Source: Paenibacillus tyrphae
GTDB lineage: Bacteria; Bacillota; Bacilli; Paenibacillales; NBRC-103111
Direction of reading: 5' to 3'
NCBI RefSeq assembly: GCF_027925525.1
Contig: NZ_BSDJ01000051.1
Location: 1 to 32,860, forward strand
Length of the DNA stretch: 32,860 nt
Part shown: positions 15,332 to 22,568 of the stretch, one piece after another
Layout: each line of letters opens with the position of its first letter
How positions within the stretch are numbered: the stretch's first letter is position 1
Notes under the pieces: generated by a model
What the model saw: the letters and a program-made list of their open reading frames with translations, nothing else
Database searches by the model: none
Told to the model about the DNA's origin: nothing
Made by a program: the position numbers and the translations under genes

Positions 15332-15748
15332 ATGGCTACGATTCGCAAGGAAATCATGATTGAGGCTACACCGGAGCAAGTGTGGGATGCGGTGCGTGAT
15401 GTCGGCGCGGTGCATCGGCGCTTCGTACCCGGCTATACCGTGGATACATGTCTGGATGGCGATTACCGAATTCTCACCTTTGCGAACGGAGCGGTCGTGC
15501 GTGAGCTTATCGTTGCCGTGGATGACGAGGCGCGTCGGCTGGCGTATGCAGTAGTGGAAGGAAGCATGCCGCTTGTGCACCACCATGCGTCGTTCCAAGT
15601 CTTTGCCGAAAATGATCGCCGCAGCCGGCTTGTTTGGATCACCGACTTTTTGCCTCATGGGCTCGCAACGGAAATTCGAATACGCGTAGAACGGGGAGCC
15701 GAAGTGATGAAACAAACGATTGAGGCAGAAGTTAAAGCGGATAGCTGA
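15332..15748 (+). CDS. SRPBCC family protein (polyketide cyclase-like)
   Basis: The 138-aa START/Bet v 1-type fold is recognised from IRKEIMIEATPEQVWDAVRD at the start, VPGYTVDTCLDGDYRILTFANG in pieces, and SRLVWITDFLPHGLA near the end. Such proteins bind hydrophobic ligands in a deep pocket; some are cyclases, many are of unknown role. AAGGAG is 11 bp before ATG 15332; a TTG at 15326 has better spacing and would add two residues. It is 24 bp upstream of the quinone reductase and probably co-transcribed with it. Confidence 0.82.
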   Translation: MATIRKEIMIEATPEQVWDAVRDVGAVHRRFVPGYTVDTCLDGDYRILTFANGAVVRELIVAVDDEARRLAYAVVEGSMPLVHHHASFQVFAENDRRSRLVWITDFLPHGLATEIRIRVERGAEVMKQTIEAEVKADS

Positions 15749-15772
15749 TGTCATAAAAAGGAGATGAAAAAT

Positions 15773-16366
15773 ATGAAAATATTGGTGATCGCAGCCCATC
15801 CGAATTTGCAGCAGTCGCGAGTCAACAAATGCTGGATAACGGAATTGCGCCGGCATCCCGATCAAGTGACGGTGCACGAATTGTATGCAGCGTACCCGGA
15901 TAAAACCATCGACATCGAGCGCGAGCAAGCCCTGATCGCCGAGCATGATCGGCTTGTTTTGCAATTCCCTCTTCAATGGTACAGCACGCCATCGCTGCTA
16001 AAGCAATGGCTGGATGAAGTCATTACAACGGCCTGGTTGTTCGGACCCGGCGGCAGGGCAGTGGCAGGTAAAGAACTTTTGCTTGCCATCTCCATCGGAG
16101 GTGTAGAAGCGTCTTACCAGGCAGGAGGCTTGATCGGTTACACCATCAGCGAACTGACCCGGCCCTTGCAAGCCCTCGCTAACCAAATCGGCATGACGAT
16201 GCTCCCGCATTTCAAATTGCACGGTGCGGTACAAGCAACGGACGAGCAGATCGAAGACAGCGCCAAACAGTACCTCCAATACATCTTGAATCCTGAACTC
16301 GATCCCCGAATAGCCAGACAACGAATGCTGGATGAGATGAAACAAAAAATGAAGGCGGCTCAGTAA
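15773..16366 (+). CDS. NAD(P)H-dependent quinone oxidoreductase (flavodoxin-like)
   Basis: The 197-aa flavodoxin-fold enzyme shows MKILVIAAHPNLQQSRVNKC (FMN phosphate loop), HELYAAYPD, and the family signature LVLQFPLQWYSTPSLLKQWL with DEV following. AISIGGVEASYQAGG then matches the NQO1/KefF/YwrO-type glycine loop. It reduces quinones or other electrophiles by two electrons. The ATG at 15773 is 10 bp after AAGGAG; that at 15764 is too close to it. Together with the SRPBCC protein and the TetR gene it suggests a detoxification operon. Confidence 0.9.
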   Translation: MKILVIAAHPNLQQSRVNKCWITELRRHPDQVTVHELYAAYPDKTIDIEREQALIAEHDRLVLQFPLQWYSTPSLLKQWLDEVITTAWLFGPGGRAVAGKELLLAISIGGVEASYQAGGLIGYTISELTRPLQALANQIGMTMLPHFKLHGAVQATDEQIEDSAKQYLQYILNPELDPRIARQRMLDEMKQKMKAAQ

Positions 16367-16373
16367 TCCTTAG

Positions 16374-16403
16374 ACCACGGACTCCTATGTTCGTGGTGTT
16401 TTT
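16374..16403 (+). terminator. Terminator after the quinone reductase
   Basis: ACCACG (16374-16379) pairs with CGTGGT (16392-16397), with a 12-nt loop, followed by GTTTTT. Confidence 0.7.
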
Positions 16404-16469
16404 CTATTGTTGTCATTGACACTCCGGTGCGGGATAAGAGGATGTTATTATTTTTAACGCGATATTTGA

Positions 16470-16475
16470 TATAAT
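16470..16475 (+). promoter_or_regulatory. Extended -10 promoter
   Basis: TTGATATAAT carries a TGn extension before a perfect TATAAT, about 60 bp before the start at 16537. No matching -35 is clear. Confidence 0.45.
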
Positions 16476-16536
16476 GGGATTCCAGCTCACCGCAGAATTG
16501 GCATGCACAATATAATAAATGAAGAAGGTGGACGCG

Positions 16537-17001
16537 ATGAAATCCGATTTTCAGGAAGTAAAATTATCCGAATTAAGCGATATTCAAGTTGATTATTTTA
16601 TCGGGCCGTCAAAGACCGTGGAATATCGCGATATAATGATTATAAAATACTCGGGCGAGTACGGCTTCGGCTCGGCGGGGAACAGCGATGCGGTATATAT
16701 GAAAGCGATGGGCCGGGCGGCGCTGGAAGCCTGGAAGCCGGATGCGATTATTCTGGACTGGTCCGATCTGAAGTACGAATGGGGAGATATGCTGGAGATG
16801 GTGCTGGATATCGATATCGGCTGCTGCGAGCCTGCTCTGCCCATGGCTGTTATTGTAGGCCCGCCTTGCGAGGAGGCCGTAAGGACGCTCCTGCTTGGAA
16901 TTGACAGCGAGGAAGAGCTGGAAACGATCGAATGGGTGTTCAAAAATAAAGACGAGGCGATCGATTATATCGAAAAGCAATTGCAGAAAGCAGGGTCCTA
17001 A
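16537..17001 (+). CDS. Uncharacterised protein, 154 aa
   Basis: ATG 16537 follows GAAGGTGG; the ATG at 16519 has no ribosome site. The acidic protein looks alpha/beta, with strands IMIIKYSGEYGFG, DAIILDWSDLKYEWG and MAVIVGPPC and a C-terminal helix. The strand-then-Asp pattern PDAIILDWSDL recalls STAS-like or receiver-like folds, but I cannot assign a family. No signal peptide or membrane helix is present. A fragment of a DUF1697 gene begins 4 bp after the stop. Confidence 0.7.
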   Translation: MKSDFQEVKLSELSDIQVDYFIGPSKTVEYRDIMIIKYSGEYGFGSAGNSDAVYMKAMGRAALEAWKPDAIILDWSDLKYEWGDMLEMVLDIDIGCCEPALPMAVIVGPPCEEAVRTLLLGIDSEEELETIEWVFKNKDEAIDYIEKQLQKAGS

Positions 17002-17004
17002 CAA

Positions 17005-17088
17005 ATGAATACTTACGCTGCGATGCTGCGCGGAATTAATGTGAGCGGACAAAAAATTATTAAAATGGATCGTTTGAAAAGCATTTGA
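17005..17088 (+). pseudogene. DUF1697 gene remnant, first 27 codons
   Basis: The short ORF encodes MNTYAAMLRGINVSGQKIIK and then MDRLKSI before a stop. This matches the well-conserved start of DUF1697 proteins (pattern TYIALLRGINVGGKN-IKM-LK). The family is normally about 180 aa; everything after the first helix is missing and the DNA after 17088 shows no further match in any frame. It looks like a true deletion remnant, with AT-rich DNA filling the gap to the next gene at 17204. Confidence 0.65.
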
Positions 17089-17203
17089 ATATTTTACTAA
17101 GTTCTGTAACTTTTTCCTTGGTTATTGCGTTTGGTATATGGGCACGGTTGGAACATAGCCGCGGCCCAGCTGCGAACGGGAATCTAATGATAGGAGAGTC
17201 TGG

Positions 17204-17746
17204 ATGCTTATGTTAACGATGACGACGGAAAGACTTCTCATTCGGGAGTATAAGGAAAGCGATTTCGATGAACTCAAGGTGCTGCTTTCCGACCCTGAGA
17301 CGATGCGTTTTTGGCCCCAGCCTTTTGACGATGATCAAGTCCATAATTGGCTGGAAAGAAGCATTCGGAACTATCGGGATTTGGGGTATGGCAGATGGGG
17401 TGTCTTTCTGAAGGCGAATGGGAAGTTCGTCGGTGACTGCGGCTTCTTGAGGTACAAAATTATAGATCGCTTCGAAAGCGATCTGGGCTATATCATTCAC
17501 CATCATTACTGGCATCAAGGCTATGGGTACGAAGCGGCCAAGGCTTGCTTGGAATACGGTTTCGGTTCATTGCAATTCGACAGTATATGCGCCAATATGG
17601 CGCACGACCATCTGGCCTCGCAGAAGGTGGCCGAAAAATTGGGGATGAAGCAGGAAGCGCAGTTTACGAATCCGCGGAACCGGGATTTGCTGACCTATGT
17701 ATACCGGATAAGTAGAAATGAAGCGTCTGGCAAGGAAGAAAATTAA
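17204..17746 (+). CDS. GNAT family N-acetyltransferase, RimJ/RimL type
   Basis: The 180-aa protein starts MTTERLLIREYKESDFDEL (after a short lead of five residues), with DPETMRFWPQPFDDDQVHNW next. Motif A region SDLGYIIHHHYWHQGYGYEA (Q-G-Y-G-Y-E-A loop binds CoA) and motif B ASQKVAEKLGMKQEAQF follow. This is the RimJ/L-like branch (PF13302) that acetylates protein N-termini, ribosomal proteins or small amines. AGGAG lies 7 bp before ATG 17204; ATG 17210 is also possible. It is a stand-alone gene. Confidence 0.9.
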   Translation: MLMLTMTTERLLIREYKESDFDELKVLLSDPETMRFWPQPFDDDQVHNWLERSIRNYRDLGYGRWGVFLKANGKFVGDCGFLRYKIIDRFESDLGYIIHHHYWHQGYGYEAAKACLEYGFGSLQFDSICANMAHDHLASQKVAEKLGMKQEAQFTNPRNRDLLTYVYRISRNEASGKEEN

Positions 17747-17799
17747 GTTGAAAAAGCAATAATTTGCGATGTTCACGGCAATGGGGAGGGAGTCTGCAA

Positions 17800-18087
17800 T
17801 TGTTCAAGTTTGGGGAGACGCCACCGATCCGGTTAATCAAGGTTTTGTTTTATACGGGATGGATTCCGATAGCTTATAAAGCCGCTCTATTCGGAGAAGA
17901 AATCTATAGCACAACTACCTATATGACAACGGTTAAAGAAGGATATTTTGACACGGTCAAGGCGGTAAACGATCTTCCAAAAGGAATTGCGTACGGCGTT
18001 GTCGCGTTTGTGGTAGTCGTTGTGATATGGAAGATTTTTTGCGAGATTTTGCTGATCGTTTTGCGGTTTTTCGAATCGAGAAAATGA
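17800..18087 (+). CDS. DUF4282-like small membrane protein
   Basis: A TTG start at 17800 is preferred because GGGAGGGAG lies just upstream and no ATG is suitably placed. The 95-aa product has two membrane segments: PPIRLIKVLFYTGWIPIAYK and AYGVVAFVVVVVIWKIFCEI, ending ILLIVLRFFESRK. This layout, with the late I-x-C-E-x-L-I-V-x-x-R motif, resembles DUF4282, a family of small bacterial membrane proteins of unknown role. The loop between the helices (EEIYSTTTYMTTVKEGYFDT) is not known from the family and may be exposed. Confidence 0.6.
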   Translation: MFKFGETPPIRLIKVLFYTGWIPIAYKAALFGEEIYSTTTYMTTVKEGYFDTVKAVNDLPKGIAYGVVAFVVVVVIWKIFCEILLIVLRFFESRK

Positions 18088-18115
18088 GTAAAAAGCCCGT
18101 AAATGAACGAATGGG

Positions 18116-18143
18116 TTGCACGAATGAAATGATGCAGTACAAT
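18116..18143 (+). promoter_or_regulatory. ArsR gene promoter
   Basis: TTGCAC (18116-18121) and TACAAT (18138-18143) have a 16-bp spacer. The operator motif AAGTTTAAACCT follows at 18156-18167. Confidence 0.5.
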
Positions 18144-18155
18144 AAACGTGTTTAA

Positions 18156-18167
18156 AAGTTTAAACCT
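18156..18167. promoter_or_regulatory. Probable ArsR operator, copy 1
   Basis: AAGTTTAAACCT includes the palindrome GTTTAAAC, preceded by a second GTTTAAA (18150-18156). An identical 12-bp string occurs at 18533-18544 before the epimerase gene. Confidence 0.55.
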
Positions 18168-18172
18168 GTAAG

Positions 18173-18508
18173 GTGATGGCGATCAAAAAGCACGAGTGTA
18201 CGAACAAAGAGGTTATTCTCGAAAAGTTCAAATTAAGCACACCGATCTTCCAAGCTTTAGGCGATGTCAACCGGCAGCAGATCATTGCGCTTCTGCTGGA
18301 GCTGAACAGCTTGAATGTCAATCAAATTACCGAGCGTATGGATATTTCCAGGCCTGCGATTTCTCATCATTTGAAAATTTTAAGACAGGCCGATCTGATC
18401 GACTTCGACCGCAGCGGCAAAGAGAAATATTATCGTTTAAGTAAAAATTTGCGCGGTTCGCTGCAGTTGATTAAAGATTTGATCGTCGCAGTGGAGGAAA
18501 GCAACTAA
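18173..18508 (+). CDS. ArsR family winged-helix regulator
   Basis: The product (111 aa from GTG 18173, 110 from ATG 18176) is an ArsR-type repressor: STPIFQALGDVNRQQIIALL, then LNVNQITERMDISRPAISHH (HTH, with recognition helix SRPAISHHLK) and the wing LIDFDRSGKEKYYRLS. No clustered cysteines are present, so a metal effector is not obvious. The spacing to AAGGTG is short for either start. It lies between two copies of AAGTTTAAACCT, suggesting control of both itself and the following epimerase gene. Confidence 0.88.
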   Translation: MMAIKKHECTNKEVILEKFKLSTPIFQALGDVNRQQIIALLLELNSLNVNQITERMDISRPAISHHLKILRQADLIDFDRSGKEKYYRLSKNLRGSLQLIKDLIVAVEESN

Positions 18509-18532
18509 TTTTTTTTTGATTTATAAGTTTGT

Positions 18533-18544
18533 AAGTTTAAACCT
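18533..18544. promoter_or_regulatory. Probable ArsR operator, copy 2
   Basis: The same 12 bp as at 18156-18167, here preceded by a tandem TAAGTTTG. It lies 25 bp before the epimerase start and overlaps a TTTGTA-16-TATAAA promoter-like pair. Confidence 0.55.
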
Positions 18545-18568
18545 AATAATATAAAGAGGGTGGCGTGA

Positions 18569-19522
18569 ATGAATGCAGTCGTGTTTGGAGGCAGCGGATT
18601 TATCGGGAGTCATACGGTGGAGCAATTGGTGTTGGCCGGACATGAGGTGACTGCGGCCGTTCGCGAGCAGAGCGATACGGCTTTTTTGGATAGACTGGGG
18701 TGAACGTTGTCCGGGTTGATTTTTCCGATTCGTCGTCCATTGCTGCAGTCATTTGCGGATATGAGATCGTCTATAATTGTACGGCGGATGCTAAGCTGCA
18801 CACGGTGATTGACACGGAAGCCGAGGTGGAGGTCAAGCTGACACGAAGGCTATCGAAGCGGCCGCTTCCCAAGGAGCTGAACGTTTTATCCAGTTAAGCA
18901 CGATTGTCATGTATGATTTTCGGACAGGAGATCCTATCGACGAATCCTACGTGACCGTGCCGGAATATCCGATCCAAACGTTGGCCGTGAAGAGGGAGGA
19001 AGTGGTCCGGCAAGCCGGGCGAGAAACCGGATCGAGACGATTCTGCTGCGTCCGGCCAGCACGATTGGGGCCCGCGATCTTTCGTCGTTCTTCTCCAGGC
19101 TGTACCGGGCGCACGTACACGATCAATACCCGGTCTTCCGAGACGGCTCCGGCCGGGTTTCGCTGATCGATACGCGAAACATCGGACGGGCGATGGCATG
19201 GCTCGGGTTCTTGGATATGAACGGTCAAGCGGACGACGCTTACCTGTTAAAGGGATTCGACACGACTTGGGGCGGACTGAAGGCCGAGATCGATCGCGCC
19301 GCCGGAAAAGCTGCCGCAACGATACGGATTCCGGATAGTCCGACAGAGGAGCAGCTGGCTCAGCTCCATTTGACCCCTTTTGCGATAAAAAGCTTCACCA
19401 TCAACCGGTTATGGAACGATAGTAAAATTCGCCGGCAAGGCTTTGCGCCCCGCTATTCTCTGACCGATGCCGTAGATGCCGCCGTCCGGGACTTGATCCG
19501 CCGGAACGGGAGCAGCTTTTAA
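18569..19522 (+). pseudogene. NAD(P)-dependent epimerase/dehydratase with three frameshifts
   Basis: The first frame gives the Rossmann start NAVVFGGSGFIGSHTVEQLV (GxxGxxG) to 18700. The second gives VRVDFSDSSSIAAVICGYEI to about 18848. The third gives EAAASQGAERFIQLSTIVMY to about 19030. The last runs ETILLRPASTIGARDLSSFF through GRVSLIDTRNIGRAMAW to 19522. Each join needs one added G, at 18697-18700 (GGGG), 18848-18849 (GG) and 19029-19030 (GG). The restored protein of about 318 aa is an extended SDR, with substrate unknown. It follows a GAGGGTGG site and a probable ArsR operator. Conservation across all breaks makes read error a serious alternative to decay. Confidence 0.8.
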
Positions 19523-19592
19523 ATATCGCTCTTAACAAGGTTCAAAGAACATGATAAACTTCCTTTGTGAACAAAGATGGGAGGATTTACCT

Positions 19593-20168
19593 ATGCTGCC
19601 TGCGGATATTTTTTGGAGACCGAGCACTGGGATCGGTTATGAACACCTTAAATTCAGAGAAGAAAACAATCAAATTATCATAGATAGTATTGTTATCGGA
19701 AGTCAAAATAGCAATGACATCTTCAGAGTGAAATATGATATCGTGCTCGATAAAAGTTGGGTCACCAGATCAGTCACAATTCGTTACTTGGGAGAAGATC
19801 AAGGGTTGAGTCTCTCGTCCGACGGCAAGGGGATCTGGAAAGATGAACAGGGACAAGTCATTCCCGAATTATTAGGCTGTGTGGATATTGATATTTCATG
19901 CACTCCCTTTACGAATACACTTCCGATCAACCGATTGCCGCACGAGCCAATGCAGCAGCAGGAGATCCAAGTGGTCTACATTTCCGCCGCCGATTTGAAC
20001 TATAGACAGGTTAAGCAGAACTATACCTTACTGGAAAGCGGGAAGGATTCGTCTATATTTCGATATCACAGCGGGAATTTTAAGGAGAATATTACGGTCG
20101 ATTCAAACGGAATTGTAGTGATTTATCCGGATTTATTTTATCGTGAGATGGGGCCAGATGCACGATAA
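19593..20168 (+). CDS. Putative glycolipid-binding protein (PF06475)
   Basis: The 191-aa protein matches the putative glycolipid-binding family: an early FWRPSTGIGYEHLKF, then KSWVTRSVTIRYLGEDQGLS, SSDGKGIWKD, the hallmark GCVDIDISCTPFTNTLPINR with L following, and a terminal GIVVIYPDLFYREM. The fold is a beta barrel related to lipoprotein-binding folds; the biological role is untested. ATG 19593 follows GGGAGGA; an in-frame ATG at 19551 lacks a good site. It is AT-richer than its neighbours, with a terminator right after it. Confidence 0.88.
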   Translation: MLPADIFWRPSTGIGYEHLKFREENNQIIIDSIVIGSQNSNDIFRVKYDIVLDKSWVTRSVTIRYLGEDQGLSLSSDGKGIWKDEQGQVIPELLGCVDIDISCTPFTNTLPINRLPHEPMQQQEIQVVYISAADLNYRQVKQNYTLLESGKDSSIFRYHSGNFKENITVDSNGIVVIYPDLFYREMGPDAR

Positions 20169-20181
20169 GAAGGTCCATAAC

Positions 20182-20206
20182 AAAAAGCCCCGGAAAGGGG
20201 CTTTGT
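20182..20206. terminator. Bidirectional terminator between convergent genes
   Basis: AAAGCCCC (20184-20191) pairs with GGGGCTTT (20197-20204) around a 5-nt loop. An A-run before and a T-rich end after make it usable in both directions. Confidence 0.75.
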
Positions 20207-20228
20207 ATGTTTCATCCGACAGCCGGGA

Positions 20229-21017
20229 CTAATAGTTTAGCACGTTCTTGGACCACTCGGCGTATCCTTTGGAGGATTTCTCTTTTGCGATTTTGGCGTA
20301 TTCGTCGGCTTTTCCGATGCTATTTAAATATTCGTTATTATCGCTTGCTTTTTTGTCCCGGACATATTTATCGAGATAATCCAAAGCAAGCTGATAATGT
20401 CTGGTGCTCTCCCGGTAATCGGATAGGATGAACCTCATCTGGCTCGTATCGATACCATACTTATTGAAATCGTCATAGACGTTTTCCGTCGTTTCCTTCG
20501 TTAGGTTTGTTAGCGTTTCATTGGCTTTGAAGTAGCTTGTCTTGGCAATGGAAAGTAAGGAGGAAGCCTCCGCTTTCGATGCATTCATGGCATCGGCAGT
20601 AAGCCGTATGGTAGTGCGGGCGGAATCCAGCGATTCGCCAAGTGTCTGCAGTTTCAAGTATAGCTCGGCAGCCTCGGCATATTTTTTAAGCTTCTTTACA
20701 TCGTTTTGCTGCTTCGTGGCCTCGGATTTGTCCGCTGCTGCAGGAGGTGCCGCAGGAGGCTCGGGGAGCTTGACATCCACCTGATAAGCGTCGCCGTCCC
20801 ATGTCACGGAAGCCCCGAGCTGCCGTAGCAAAGAAATCGGCACGAGTGTGTTGCCGTCATAGATCATGGCAGGCACTTCGCCCGCTTCGAGCGGCTTCCC
20901 GTTTGACGTTACTTTCACGATCGGATTTCCTTTGTAATCCCCGTTCAATCCGGAGGCGTTCACGGCTCCGGCCATCAGGATTAGGGTGGCGGACAATACC
21001 GCAATCTTCTTCTTCAT
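20229..21017 (-). CDS. Exported copper-amine-oxidase-type stalk domain protein
   Basis: From ATG 21017 (after GAGAGGGAAA) the 262-aa protein has a signal peptide MKKKIAVLSATLILMAGAV ending near residue 22 (VNA). The following domain MIYDGNTLVPISLLRQLGAS, then VTWDGD, matches the copper amine oxidase N-terminal-like (stalk) domain common in Paenibacillus surface proteins. A Pro/Ala linker (PEPPAAPPAAADK) leads to a charged helical C-half, probably a coiled coil. It is secreted or wall-associated; no copper site or enzyme domain is present. An upstream ATG at 21041 is less likely because it would place a hydrophilic segment before the signal peptide. Confidence 0.82.
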   Translation of the reverse strand: MKKKIAVLSATLILMAGAVNASGLNGDYKGNPIVKVTSNGKPLEAGEVPAMIYDGNTLVPISLLRQLGASVTWDGDAYQVDVKLPEPPAAPPAAADKSEATKQQNDVKKLKKYAEAAELYLKLQTLGESLDSARTTIRLTADAMNASKAEASSLLSIAKTSYFKANETLTNLTKETTENVYDDFNKYGIDTSQMRFILSDYRESTRHYQLALDYLDKYVRDKKASDNNEYLNSIGKADEYAKIAKEKSSKGYAEWSKNVLNY

Positions 21018-21079
21018 GGATTTCCCTCTCTGATTCCCCATCGACTGGTGGATTGGCTAATTACTGGATAAAAATACTA

Positions 21080-21108
21080 ATTATCTATATTTTCAGCGGG
21101 TTTGTCCA
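21080..21108 (-). promoter_or_regulatory. Promoter of the stalk-domain gene
   Basis: Read leftward, TGGACA (21108-21103) and GATAAT (21085-21080) are 17 bp apart, about 60 bp before the start at 21017. Confidence 0.5.
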
Positions 21109-21222
21109 ATGACGGGCCGCTAACTGACGCGGTAGAGTAGATACATTTCGTACAAGGAAGGGGGATCGGCGTCAGCTTTGACGCTGTTCCTCTTTATTTT
21201 GAGTGACGATATATCTATGCCA

Positions 21223-21251
21223 TTTATTATCAGCGGCCGATGTGATATATT
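21223..21251 (+). promoter_or_regulatory. Promoter of the XRE/deformylase operon
   Basis: A weak -35 TTTATT (21223-21228) and TATATT (21246-21251) are 17 bp apart. The first operator begins at the end of the -10 box. Confidence 0.5.
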
Positions 21252-21284
21252 AGGTCTTGCCTAATAAAGTTAGGCGCTGCCTAA
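21250..21284. promoter_or_regulatory. Twin 15-bp palindromes, probable XRE operators
   Basis: TTAGG-N5-CCTAA (21250-21264) and TTAGGC-GCT-GCCTAA (21270-21284) are both perfect inverted repeats, 20 bp centre to centre (two helical turns), covering the transcription start of the XRE gene. Confidence 0.7.
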
Positions 21285-21311
21285 TCTTTGGGTTCGGAAA
21301 GGGGAAGGCTT

Positions 21312-21557
21312 ATGCTGGTGTGGATGTTAAGAAAGATCATGATGGAGCGGGGCATCCGAACGGGGGCCGCACTGGCCCGGCTGTTAAAAGAAAAAGCAGG
21401 CTACGAGCTGTCCGCCCCTTCGATCAGCGCCCTGCTGACCGGCCAGCCCAAGCAGATGAAGACTGAGACGCTGGACGCTTTATGCACGGCTTTGGACTGT
21501 ACCCCGAACGACTTGTGGGTGCATACGCCGTCGCAAGTCAGAAGCGCATCCTTATAA
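21312..21557 (+). CDS. Small XRE (Cro/C1-type) regulator
   Basis: The 81-aa protein is almost only a helix-turn-helix (HTH_26-like): IRTGAALARLLKEKAGYELS, then APSISALLTGQPKQMKTETL and DALCTALDCTPNDLW, the usual five-helix Cro/C1 layout. The start ATG 21312 follows GGGGAAGG; 21288 is not preceded by a site. Its TAA abuts the ATG of the deformylase gene, so translation is coupled. It probably binds the two TTAGG palindromes and represses the operon. Confidence 0.85.
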   Translation: MLVWMLRKIMMERGIRTGAALARLLKEKAGYELSAPSISALLTGQPKQMKTETLDALCTALDCTPNDLWVHTPSQVRSASL

Positions 21558-22097
21558 ATGAAAAGAGGCGTTAACACTACGGCTGAAAAAACAATCCTGC
21601 CGTTCGGCGACCCGGTTCTTCGCAAAAAAGCCAAGCCGGTGGAAGAGGTAAATCCGAGAATCCTTAAGCTGCTTGACGATATGGTCGATACGCTGTATGC
21701 CGCAGAGGGCCGGGCGGGGCTTGCGGCGCCGCAGATCGGATTTTTGCGTAGGGTGATTGTGATGGACTGCGGCGACGGACTTATTGAGCTCATCAATCCG
21801 GTCATGCTGGACATGTCCGGAGAGCAGGTCGGGCCGGAAGGCTGCCTGTCGTTTCCCATGCATTCCGGGTTCGTGAAGCGGGCCAATCAAGTCAAGATCA
21901 GCAGCTTGAACCGGCAAGGCGAGACGTTCGTTCTCGAAGCGGAAGGGTACCTTGCGCGCTGCATTCAACATGAAATGGACCACCTGGACGGGGTGCTCTA
22001 CATCGACCGGATAGAAGGGAATGCGCTCATTCACGACGAGACGGGGCGCAAGGTCAATGTGTTCGACATTATTCGTCTGTCCAAGCCTGAGCATTAA
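21558..22097 (+). CDS. def: Peptide deformylase
   Basis: The 179-aa metalloenzyme carries all three deformylase motifs: GLAAPQIG (54-61), EGCLSFP (94-100, metal-binding Cys96) and HEMDH (138-142, metal-binding His138 and His142, catalytic Glu139). It removes the formyl group from new N-terminal Met. The EGCLSFP version is common in type 2/3 and second-copy enzymes. The housekeeping def usually sits with fmt; here it is behind a small XRE repressor, which suggests an inducible extra copy. Its ATG directly follows the XRE stop (TAAATG), with no separate strong ribosome site. Confidence 0.93.
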   Translation: MKRGVNTTAEKTILPFGDPVLRKKAKPVEEVNPRILKLLDDMVDTLYAAEGRAGLAAPQIGFLRRVIVMDCGDGLIELINPVMLDMSGEQVGPEGCLSFPMHSGFVKRANQVKISSLNRQGETFVLEAEGYLARCIQHEMDHLDGVLYIDRIEGNALIHDETGRKVNVFDIIRLSKPEH

Positions 22098-22118
22098 AGA
22101 AGCGGAAGTACCCAAAAA

Positions 22119-22157
22119 GAAACAGCCCGGACTTGAGGTTCAAGCTCGGGCTGTTTC
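22119..22157. terminator. Long hairpin terminator between convergent genes
   Basis: GAAACAGCCCG plus ACTTGA pair with TCAAG and CGGGCTGTTTC around a short loop. The T-rich end is better on the minus strand (CTGTTTCTTTTT), so it mainly serves the small gene at 22165-22380, but can fold for def as well. Confidence 0.75.
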
Positions 22158-22164
22158 GCGTGGT

Positions 22165-22380
22165 TTACCTTTTTCTCATCTCGAAAAACTCGCACAAGTC
22201 TCTGCGGTGATAAGCGACATCGCTGACCCCGGACTGAATCACGACCGTGTCATTGTCGAAGCGGGTGATAATACCGCCGGAACCGACCACATGGTCGTCT
22301 TGAAAAACCCGGATCGATGCTTCGCGTTCCATCGCCTCCTGGAAATCCGCATCGGTTACCAATCTATGATTGCGTGCCAT
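22165..22380 (-). CDS. Small uncharacterised protein, 71 aa
   Basis: ATG 22380 follows a GGAGAAC site. The protein (MARNHRLVTDADFQEAMERE, later GGIITRFDNDTVVIQSGVSD and a C-terminal YHRRDLCEFFEMRKR) looks like a small beta-barrel with flanking helices, of a type frequent in Bacillales, but I cannot name the family. An extended -10 promoter TGGTACAAT lies about 35 bp upstream on the same strand. Hairpin terminator and promoter support an independent gene. Confidence 0.7.
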   Translation of the reverse strand: MARNHRLVTDADFQEAMEREASIRVFQDDHVVGSGGIITRFDNDTVVIQSGVSDVAYHRRDLCEFFEMRKR

Positions 22381-22568
22381 TCTTGTTCTCCTTCGTCGTT
22401 AGGCTGTATCCATTGTACCATATTTGCGAAAAACCATCAGAATAGGCCATGGTGCAGCGCGTATCCGGTCTTGGCGGTGAAAAGGGCATCGGGAGTGGCA
22501 TGCTGTCTTACCCGGAAGCATAAAGTTTAGAAAGACTCCGAATCCATCTATCAAGGAGCGGATGGCCA

